NCBI GenBank assembly: GCA_003483675.1
Contig: DMYK01000115.1
Location: 1-5,424 of the forward strand
Source: Microcoleaceae cyanobacterium UBA11344
GTDB taxonomy: Bacteria; Cyanobacteriota; Cyanobacteriia; Cyanobacteriales; Microcoleaceae
DNA: 5,424 nucleotides
Direction: 5' to 3'
In this document: positions 1 through 4,444 of the stretch, piece by piece
Position numbering within the stretch: the stretch's first letter is position 1
Layout of the letters: the number at the start of each line of letters is the position of its first letter
Program-made: the position numbers and the translations under genes
The notes under the pieces: model-generated
Seen by the model: only the letters and a program-made list of their open reading frames with translations
What the model was told of the DNA's origin: nothing
Database searches by the model: none

Positions 1-2065
1 CCCGCCCTGTGGGGCGCAACTGTTCGTGATTGGTGCGGAAATGAATTGCCATGCCTTGGTGCGTGCCGATGATAATGCTGTCGCCAACTTTTGCTCTCCG
101 CACCCACCGCAGTTGGTCGCCTTCTTCTAGAGAAATAGCGATTAAACCATTAGTTCGGATATGGGAAAAAGCTGCAAGCGCTGTTTTCTTGATGTAGCCG
201 TTGCGAGTCAGCATTACCAAGTATTCTTCGCTGCTGAATTCTGTTACAGACACCATAGAAGTGATTTTTTCTTCCATAGGAATCGGCAGCAGTTGCAGCA
301 CGGGCATTCCGCGCGCTGTCCGGGAACTAACCGGAATTTGATAAGCTTTTACAGAGTAAACTACGCCTCGGTCACTGAAGAACAAAACGCTGTCATGATC
401 GCAACAGGAAAGGAAATGTTCTACTCCGTCGTCTTCTTTCATTTTCGTGCCTGCTTTGCCGCGAGTTGCGCGACTTTGGGCCTCGAAAGTGCTGACGGGC
501 ATCCGCTTGATGTAGCCTTGTTCTGTGATCAGAATGATTGCTTGTTCGTTAGCAATCAAATCTCTTTCGTCGATTTCTCCTTCGGCGTGTTCGATGACTG
601 TGCGCCGTGGAGTGGCTATTTTAGTTTTGATTTCGACTGCTTCAAATTCGGCGATTTCTAGAATCCGTTCCCGTCTTGCTAGAATATCTTCCAAGTCCGA
701 AATTTTAGTGCGTAATTCCTCGTGTTCTTGTTGAATTTTTTGCGCTTCCAAGGCTGTTAAACGCCTGAGTTGCATTTGCAAAATTGCGTCGGCTTGCTGA
801 TCAGAAAGACCGTAGTTATCGATCAATTCTTGTTTGGCTGCTGCGGAGTCAGGAGCGCGACGAATTAGCTGAATAATTCCATCTAGGTTGTCGAGTGCAA
901 TTAATAAGCCTTGCAGGAGATGGTCGCGTTCTTCTGCTTTGCGGAGTTCGTATTGAGTCCGACGAGTAATTGTCTCAATCCGAAAGTCTAGGAAAACATT
1001 CAGAAATTGCGAGAGCGAAAGTAGTTGGGGTTCCCCATTTACTAGCGCTAACATATTGGCTCCAAAATTGGATTGGAGTGGTGTTTGTTTGTAGAGGTTG
1101 TTGAGGACGACACGGGGATAGGAGTCACGTTTGAGTTCGATGACAATCCGCATTCCGTCTCTGTCGCTTTCGTCGCGAATGTCGGAAATTCCCTCTAATC
1201 TTTTGTCGTTTACCAGTTCGGCAATTTTCTCAATTAACGCTGCCTTGTTTGTTTGGTAAGGCAATTCGGTGATAATAATTGCTTCTTTGTCTGGGCGGCC
1301 GACGTGTTCGATGGTTTCAATGCCGGCGACTCCCCGCATTGTAATTGAGCCGCGACCGGTGGTGTAGGCTTCCCGAATCGTGGCTTTCCCTAAAATTTGC
1401 CCTCCGGTGGGAAAGTCCGGGCCGGGGATGTATTGCATCAATTCCAGGTCGGTAATTTCTGGATTGTGAATCAGGGCTACGAAACCGTCAATTATTTCGC
1501 CTAAATTGTGTGGCGGAATGTTGGTTGCCATTCCGACAGCGATTCCCGATGAACCGTTGAGCAAAATTTGGGGGATGCGGGCTGGGAGTACCAGGGGTTC
1601 TTGCTGGGAACCGTCGAAGTTGTCGCCGAAATTAACTGTTTCGCAGTCGATGTCGCGTAGCATCGAGTCGCTAGTCAGGGCGGTGAGGCGACACTCGGTG
1701 TACCGCATGGCTGCGGCGGGGTCGTTGTCTACCGAGCCGAAATTACCGTGACCGTTGATTAGGCGTTCTCGCATGGAGAAATCTTGAGCCATCCGCACTA
1801 AGGCGTCGTAAACTGCGGTGTCTCCGTGGGGGTGATACTTGCCCAGCACCTCCCCCACTACGCGGGCGCACTTGCGGAAGGGTCGATCGGGTGTCAAGCC
1901 CAATTCGTTCATGGCGTAGAGAATGCGTCGGTGAACGGGCTTGAGACCGTCCCTAGCATCTGGTAGTGCCCGACCAACAATTACGCTCATGGCGTATTCC
2001 AAGTACGATCGGGACATCTCATTACCCAGATCCGTCGGGATGATCCGCGACTCAGGGGTGCTCAT
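1..2065 (-). CDS. gyrA: DNA gyrase subunit A, partial (C-terminal end beyond the left edge)
   Basis: This is the breakage-reunion subunit of the type IIA topoisomerase that, with GyrB and ATP, introduces negative supercoils into DNA. Reading from the ATG at 2065 gives 688 codons without a stop. The N-terminus [13 protein letters not shown] leads into the winged-helix region. The quinolone-resistance region is [10 protein letters not shown] (78-87), with Thr83 where E. coli has Ser and Asp87 kept. The DNA-linking tyrosine is Tyr122 in [10 protein letters not shown], and its Arg121 partner is present. The coiled-coil arm covers roughly 370-460. The beta-pinwheel C-terminal domain starts near 500 and is cut partway; GyrA is usually 820-880 residues. 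The gyrase-box position reads [10 protein letters not shown] (530-539), not the classical QRRGGKG. A GGAG (minus strand, 2080-2077) lies 11 nt before the ATG. A second GyrA/ParC-like paralogue is known in some cyanobacteria, so ParC is the alternative, but overall the sequence reads as GyrA. Confidence 0.95.
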   Translation of the reverse strand, partial: MSTPESRIIPTDLGNEMSRSYLEYAMSVIVGRALPDARDGLKPVHRRILYAMNELGLTPDRPFRKCARVVGEVLGKYHPHGDTAVYDALVRMAQDFSMRERLINGHGNFGSVDNDPAAAMRYTECRLTALTSDSMLRDIDCETVNFGDNFDGSQQEPLVLPARIPQILLNGSSGIAVGMATNIPPHNLGEIIDGFVALIHNPEITDLELMQYIPGPDFPTGGQILGKATIREAYTTGRGSITMRGVAGIETIEHVGRPDKEAIIITELPYQTNKAALIEKIAELVNDKRLEGISDIRDESDRDGMRIVIELKRDSYPRVVLNNLYKQTPLQSNFGANMLALVNGEPQLLSLSQFLNVFLDFRIETITRRTQYELRKAEERDHLLQGLLIALDNLDGIIQLIRRAPDSAAAKQELIDNYGLSDQQADAILQMQLRRLTALEAQKIQQEHEELRTKISDLEDILARRERILEIAEFEAVEIKTKIATPRRTVIEHAEGEIDERDLIANEQAIILITEQGYIKRMPVSTFEAQSRATRGKAGTKMKEDDGVEHFLSCCDHDSVLFFSDRGVVYSVKAYQIPVSSRTARGMPVLQLLPIPMEEKITSMVSVTEFSSEEYLVMLTRNGYIKKTALAAFSHIRTNGLIAISLEEGDQLRWVRRAKVGDSIIIGTHQGMAIHFRTNHEQLRPTGR

Positions 2066-2175
2066 AGGTGAAAAAACTCCGTTAAAAATTTTAATTTGAC
2101 CGCTATAAATCCCAAAAATACGATAAAATCGGTTTGGATTCAGTAGAGTTGCCAAATATTGCAAATTACTCTTGA

Positions 2176-2184
2176 ATTATATCA
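2176..2184 (-). promoter_or_regulatory. Extended -10 promoter candidate for gyrA
   Basis: On the minus strand the sequence TGATATAAT is a perfect TGn-TATAAT extended -10. No convincing -35 hexamer lies 16-18 bp upstream, which is common for extended -10 promoters. Transcription would start near 2169, giving a leader of about 105 nt before the gyrA ATG. This is motif recognition only; no start site is known. Confidence 0.5.
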
Positions 2185-2365
2185 CAATTTGCCTGGGAGA
2201 GTAGGGGAAAGTAGCCAGAAAAATTAACTGACTAAACCAGGATAATTGATAATTTGGCCTGTGGTGATTTTGTCATCGGTTGGCAAAAGCTAGAAAGTTG
2301 GTTTTAGGCAGAGATCATCAGGCATTGCTAAGAAATTCTTGCGAGCATATAAAAAATAAAATGAG

Positions 2366-2374
2366 TGCTATAAT
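2366..2374 (+). promoter_or_regulatory. Extended -10 promoter candidate for the deacetylase gene
   Basis: TGCTATAAT is a perfect TGn-TATAAT extended -10 on the plus strand. The nearest -35-like sequence, TTGCGA at 2339-2344, is 24 bp away and too far to count. Transcription from here would begin near 2381, so almost the whole leader would consist of the heptamer array at 2389-2458. Confidence 0.45.
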
Positions 2375-2388
2375 TCTCTAATTATTCA

Positions 2389-2458
2389 ATCGAAAATCCA
2401 AAATCGAAAATCGAAAATCGATTGGCCATCTAAAATCTAAAATATAAATCTAAAATCT
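2389..2458 (+). repeat. ATCNAAA heptamer array (STRR type)
   Basis: Consecutive 7-bp units read ATCGAAA (2389), ATCCAAA (2396), ATCGAAA (2403), ATCGAAA (2410) and a decayed unit at 2417. After a short GGCC-containing interruption come ATCTAAA (2428), ATCTAAA (2435), a shortened six-base unit (2442), ATCTAAA (2448) and a partial ATCT (2455). The array therefore has a G-type block followed by a T-type block and ends four bases before the deacetylase ATG. Short tandemly repeated heptamers are a known feature of filamentous cyanobacterial genomes. The position in the presumed mRNA leader, with no Shine-Dalgarno sequence in between, is notable. Confidence 0.85.
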
Positions 2459-2462
2459 GCTG

Positions 2463-3386
2463 ATGTTACCCGTCATCTATTCCGACGATTTCTTGCTGCA
2501 CAAGACTGGAATGCTTCACCCAGAGCGACCAGAACGTTTAAGTGCGATCGTCAATGCTCTGAAAGCTGCTCCCTGGGCGGCTCAAATTGAGTGGCAACTG
2601 CCCACGCCAGTAGCTGGGCGCGATCAGGAACTGTTCTGTGCTATCAAAAAAGTTCACGCCCAGAGATACATCAAGGAAGTCGAACATTTGGCAAGAGGGG
2701 GAGGTGGCTACCTAGATGGAGATACGCCGATTTCTGCGGAAAGTTACGATGTAGCACTGCTGGCTGCGAGTGCTTGGCTGGATGGGGTCGATCGAGTTGT
2801 GGCTGGGGGCGAGCAGGCTTTTGTACTGGCGAGGCCGCCGGGACATCATGCTGAGAGCGATCGGGCGATGGGATTTTGCTTGTTTTCCAATGCTGCGATC
2901 GCCACTCATTACGCCCTCGAACACCAGGGAATTAACCGTGTCGCCATCCTCGACTGGGACGTGCACCACGGTAACGGCACTCAATCTTTAGTGGAAAACA
3001 GCCGACAAATTGCCTACTGTTCCCTGCACCAATCTCCGTGCTATCCAGGAACGGGAGATGCTGACGAGCACGGGGCTTACGACAATGTGCTGAACATTCC
3101 CTTATATCCCGGCAGTGGCATTGCGGAATATCTGAGTGCGTTTGAATCTCAAGTTATGCCGTTTTTGTCCAAGTTTGAGCCGGATTTGTTGATTGTCAGC
3201 GCCGGCTACGACGCTAATGCTGCCGATCCCCTGGCGAGTATAAACCTGGCACCCTCAGATTACGGTACTTTCACGGGATATTGCCTGCAAATTACCCGTC
3301 GCATTGTCTTTGGTTTGGAGGGGGGTTACGCGCTGAAAGAGTTGGCCGAGTCGGTAGTGGCGACGATCGATCGATGTCTTAATTAG
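2463..3386 (+). CDS. Histone deacetylase family zinc hydrolase
   Basis: This 307-residue protein is a full-length member of the arginase/deacetylase superfamily (HDAC, AcuC and acetylpolyamine amidohydrolase relatives), probably cytosolic. The family removes acyl groups from lysine side chains or polyamines. Visible motifs in order are MLHPERPERL (17-26), RPPGHHAE (124-131) with the catalytic His pair 128/129, ILDWDVHHGNGT (162-173), SAGYDANAADPL (246-257) and GLEGGY (284-289). By comparison with human HDAC8 the zinc ligands are Asp166, His168 and Asp255, and the transition-state tyrosine is Tyr289, so the enzyme should be active. GLEGGY resembles class II HDACs. The native substrate cannot be read from the sequence; acetyl-lysine on proteins is my first guess. 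The ATG at 2463 is the earliest sensible start and gives the usual N-terminus. No Shine-Dalgarno sequence precedes it, only heptamer repeats. No signal peptide or membrane segment is seen. Confidence 0.95.
   Translation: MLPVIYSDDFLLHKTGMLHPERPERLSAIVNALKAAPWAAQIEWQLPTPVAGRDQELFCAIKKVHAQRYIKEVEHLARGGGGYLDGDTPISAESYDVALLAASAWLDGVDRVVAGGEQAFVLARPPGHHAESDRAMGFCLFSNAAIATHYALEHQGINRVAILDWDVHHGNGTQSLVENSRQIAYCSLHQSPCYPGTGDADEHGAYDNVLNIPLYPGSGIAEYLSAFESQVMPFLSKFEPDLLIVSAGYDANAADPLASINLAPSDYGTFTGYCLQITRRIVFGLEGGYALKELAESVVATIDRCLN
2895..2902. repeat. HIP1 octamer GCGATCGC
   Basis: This is a full copy of the highly iterated palindrome of cyanobacterial genomes, inside the deacetylase gene. The core CGATCG occurs 14 times in the window: 1884, 2006, 2545, 2789, 2858, 2896, 3364, 3368, 3460, 3786, 4061, 5050, near 5128 and 5163. 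The density supports a HIP1-rich cyanobacterial host. Confidence 0.9.
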
Positions 3387-3480
3387 CAGCAAAATTGGCA
3401 GTGTGGAAAAATCAGGGATAGAGAGCTTTTGAGGCTGGTTGGGGCTTTCCTGAGATGTGCGATCGGCATCATAGCCTTCT

Positions 3481-3515
3481 TCCCTCTTCCCTCTTCCCTC
3501 TTCCCTCTTCCCTCT
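3481..3515 (+). repeat. TCCCTCT heptamer array (STRR type)
   Basis: Five perfect tandem copies of TCCCTCT begin at 3481, 3488, 3495, 3502 and 3509. A degenerate unit precedes them (3474-3480) and a partial TCC follows (3516-3518). This pyrimidine-only strand is a known kind of cyanobacterial short tandem repeat and is unrelated in sequence to the ATCNAAA array upstream of the deacetylase. Confidence 0.9.
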
Positions 3516-3530
3516 TCCTTCGAGTGACCA

Positions 3531-3586
3531 GGATCACAAATTCAAAAGATCCAAGTCACCTGGCGTCAAGCTATGGATCACAAATT
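3531..3586 (+). repeat. 12-bp direct repeat GGATCACAAATT, two copies 44 bp apart
   Basis: GGATCACAAATT occurs exactly at 3531-3542 and 3575-3586. The 44-bp period is close to four helical turns, so both copies would face the same side of the DNA, as paired protein-binding sites often do. They lie about 70-120 bp upstream of the promoter candidate of the small gene. The first copy also has a short inverted partner (GGATC at 3531, GATCC at 3548). No known regulator is recognised. Confidence 0.55.
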
Positions 3587-3636
3587 ATTAGCGCAAAAAT
3601 CACAGCTTGTCAATGTTTTCGATCACCTAAATCTCC

Positions 3637-3659
3637 GGTCGAACAGACCATAATATAAT
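3637..3659 (+). promoter_or_regulatory. Promoter candidate with overlapping palindrome, small gene
   Basis: A consensus -10, TATAAT at 3654-3659, would start transcription near 3666 and give a leader of about 49 nt. No good -35 is seen at 3631-3636. Immediately upstream of the -10 lies the perfect inverted repeat GGTC-N5-GACC (3637-3649), within the region a promoter-bound polymerase would cover. It could be an operator for a dimeric repressor; this is inference from position and symmetry only. Confidence 0.4.
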
Positions 3660-3699
3660 CACACTGACTATGTAAAAATTTTGTGTGTCTCAAGGAATT

Positions 3700-3706
3700 A
3701 GGAGGT
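3700..3706 (+). promoter_or_regulatory. Strong ribosome binding site of the small gene
   Basis: AGGAGGT is a full match to the anti-Shine-Dalgarno sequence, followed by eight bases and then the ATG at 3715. It decides the start: the in-frame GTG at 3685 lies upstream of it and would place the site inside the coding sequence. The deacetylase and ABC genes in this window have no comparable site. Confidence 0.85.
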
Positions 3707-3714
3707 CAAATATC

Positions 3715-3903
3715 ATGTCAGTATCCCAAATGACACTTGAAGAGTTATTTGGTCAGGTCATGTTCTCCAGCGTGGTTACTCGCCACGATCGGAGGCAGCT
3801 TAGATCTGCACTCTTAGAAAGAACGCTGAATGAAGATGAGTACGCCATCATCAACAGACTACTGTACAACGTCCGGCGCGGCTGGGTAAAAATTGTTGAT
3901 TAA
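3715..3903 (+). CDS. Small 62-residue protein, function unknown
   Basis: The product starts MSVSQMTLEELFGQV and ends RRGWVKIVD. It is soluble, without signal peptide, membrane segment or cysteine, and nearly charge-balanced (nine Arg/Lys against eight Asp/Glu). The sequence suggests an all-helical fold: a helix around 7-18, a basic TRHDRRQLRSALLER segment (22-36), and a third helix 39-52 ending in an Arg pair and a hydrophobic tail. From memory it resembles short hypothetical proteins found across cyanobacteria that begin MTLEQLF and end near RRG..VVD, but I know no function for them. Strong support for being real comes from the perfect Shine-Dalgarno sequence, the promoter candidate upstream and the stem-loop 13 bp after the stop. 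It appears to be transcribed alone. The basic central helix could bind nucleic acid or a partner protein; that is speculation. Confidence 0.85.
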   Translation: MSVSQMTLEELFGQVMFSSVVTRHDRRQLRSALLERTLNEDEYAIINRLLYNVRRGWVKIVD

Positions 3904-3916
3904 AGGTACCACCCTC

Positions 3917-3935
3917 AACTCCCTACAGGGGAGTT
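3917..3935 (+). terminator. Stem-loop after the small gene, weak terminator candidate
   Basis: AACTCCC (3917-3923) and GGGAGTT (3929-3935) form a perfect 7-bp stem with the 5-nt loop TACAG, thirteen bases after the stop codon. No uridine run follows directly; the nearest T-rich stretch is near 3959. It is therefore a poor intrinsic terminator and may instead protect the 3' end of the transcript. Confidence 0.4.
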
Positions 3936-4080
3936 AGAAGTAGAAATTGCCCGGTAAAAATTTTGATATGTGGCATTTTTGTGGGTTAAATTGTGCGTTA
4001 GATAGTTTGATGTGTTTGAGATTTGATGTATTTTAGAGCGGTGGTTGATTCTTAAAATCGCGATCGACATCAGCCTTAAG

Positions 4081-4122
4081 GTAGAGATAATTATAAATAA
4101 CAGGTTTCAGGTGTATCTCTAC
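4081..4122 (+). repeat. 9-bp inverted repeat GTAGAGATA / TATCTCTAC
   Basis: The arms at 4081-4089 and 4114-4122 are perfectly complementary and enclose a 24-nt AT-rich loop. This is the first and strongest of a run of inverted repeats in the spacer. No T-run follows, so it is not a plain terminator. Confidence 0.55.
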
Positions 4123-4125
4123 TTG

Positions 4126-4197
4126 AAAAATGATGATTTTTGAGTTGCTAACCCAGAAGTTATAGTTAACTCAAAACTCATTATTTTTGCCAAAAAT
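4126..4197 (+). repeat. Three further AT-rich inverted repeats, two mutually exclusive
   Basis: AAAAAT (4126-4131) can pair with ATTTTT (4136-4141). TTTTGAGTT (4138-4146) can pair with AACTCAAAA (4168-4176), and these arms share bases 4138-4141 with the preceding hairpin, so only one of the two can form. ATTTTT (4183-4188) can pair with AAAAAT (4192-4197). The stems are AT-only or nearly so and individually weak. Confidence 0.45.
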
Positions 4198-4271
4198 TCG
4201 GTTGTGGATCAATAAAAAACAACGTGGTATCCGATAAACAAGCCCCCAAATTTAGGGTTGGGTGAGGGCCC

Positions 4272-4300
4272 GGTTACTGAGCGTAGTCGAAGTATACGAG
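4272..4300 (+). repeat. Dispersed-repeat-like motif containing ACTGAGCGTAGTCGAAGT
   Basis: The core at 4276-4293 (reverse complement begins ACTTCGACTACG) matches, from memory, a short sequence scattered through intergenic DNA of many cyanobacterial genomes. Only one copy lies in this window, so its repeat status rests on recollection and not on the sequence shown. Confidence 0.5.
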
Positions 4301-4322
4301 ATTATTGGTTTTAGGCACTGAT

Positions 4323-4346
4323 GGTTTGTAAAACCCGCCCCTACAA
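4323..4346 (-). repeat. Dispersed-repeat-like motif TTGTAGGGGCGGGTTT
   Basis: On the minus strand this reads TTGTAGGGGCGGGTTT followed by TACAAACC. I recognise it from memory as a very common intergenic repeat of filamentous cyanobacteria. Its inner part GGTTT-GTA-AAACC (4323-4335, plus strand) is a 5-bp inverted repeat. Only one copy is present here. Confidence 0.55.
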
Positions 4347-4419
4347 GTTAAATTTAGAAGCCATTCCCATTCGCCAACAAAACATTTCGGCAATTTGAGC
4401 CGGGAAGTGTCAAAATATT

Positions 4420-4441
4420 AACAACCTGTTCATCCTATAAT
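4420..4441 (+). promoter_or_regulatory. Weak promoter signals just upstream of the ABC gene
   Basis: A consensus-like TATAAT at 4436-4441 ends only three bases before the ATG, so a transcript started from it would lack the start codon or at best begin at it. An alternative pair is TTGAGC (4395-4400) with TATTAA (4416-4421) at 15-bp spacing, a poor match. A small inverted repeat AACA-ACC-TGTT (4420-4430) lies between. No Shine-Dalgarno sequence is seen before 4445. Confidence 0.25.
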
Positions 4442-4444
4442 AAT

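Larger units (their letters stand above)
2066..2462. other. Divergent intergenic region between gyrA and the deacetylase gene
   Basis: This 397-bp AT-rich stretch contains no open frame I would call a gene. It holds the gyrA leader and promoter candidate on the minus strand, a promoter candidate for the deacetylase on the plus strand, and a heptamer repeat array against the deacetylase start. The middle part (about 2190-2340) shows no repeat, hairpin or known binding site that I could recognise. Confidence 0.8.
3387..3714. other. Intergenic region between the deacetylase and the small gene
   Basis: These 328 bp hold no gene. The part from 3387 to 3470 shows no clear terminator for the deacetylase. 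It is followed by the TCCCTCT array, a pair of 12-bp direct repeats, and the promoter candidate and ribosome binding site of the small gene. An open frame from 3455 to 3658 encodes repeat-derived Ser/Leu/Pro stretches and is not a credible protein. Confidence 0.75.
3904..4444. other. Gene-free 541-bp region before the ABC transporter gene
   Basis: No open frame of credible length is present on either strand; the longest seen are about 9-14 codons. The region holds a stem-loop just after the small gene, a TTTGATGT direct repeat (4006-4013 and 4022-4029), a cluster of AT-rich inverted repeats (4081-4197) and two motifs that look like dispersed repeats (4272-4300, 4323-4346). It resembles an accumulation site for repeats, though an unannotated small RNA cannot be excluded. 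Confidence 0.7.

Noticed and set aside
161..1751. Open frames on the plus strand opposite gyrA (161-661, 525-734, 1506-1751)
   Set aside because: They are antisense shadows of the continuous, highly conserved gyrA frame and have no recognisable protein features.
2591..2991. Open frames overlapping the deacetylase gene (2591-2854 and 2770-2991 plus, 2712-2984 minus)
   Set aside because: They overlap conserved catalytic motifs of the deacetylase in other frames and encode low-quality Cys/Trp/Arg-rich sequence.
2389..3515. CRISPR array
   Set aside because: The repeats are contiguous 7-bp units without unique spacers, and no cas gene is present.
3531..3604. CRP-like (TGTGA-N6-TCACA) binding site
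   Set aside because: Only TCACA half-sites are present in the ATCACA segments; no TGTGA partner stands at the right distance.
3455..3658. 67-codon open frame across the TCCCTCT array
   Set aside because: Its N-terminal part is a translation of the heptamer repeat, it has no ribosome binding site, and it runs into the promoter of the small gene.
3685..3714. GTG at 3685 as an earlier start for the small protein
   Set aside because: The perfect AGGAGGT at 3700-3706 would then be coding, and it is ideally spaced for the ATG at 3715.
4113..4122. NtcA-type site (GTA-N8-TAC)
   Set aside because: GTATCTCTAC has a 4-bp spacer rather than 8, and it is explained as one arm of the inverted repeat.
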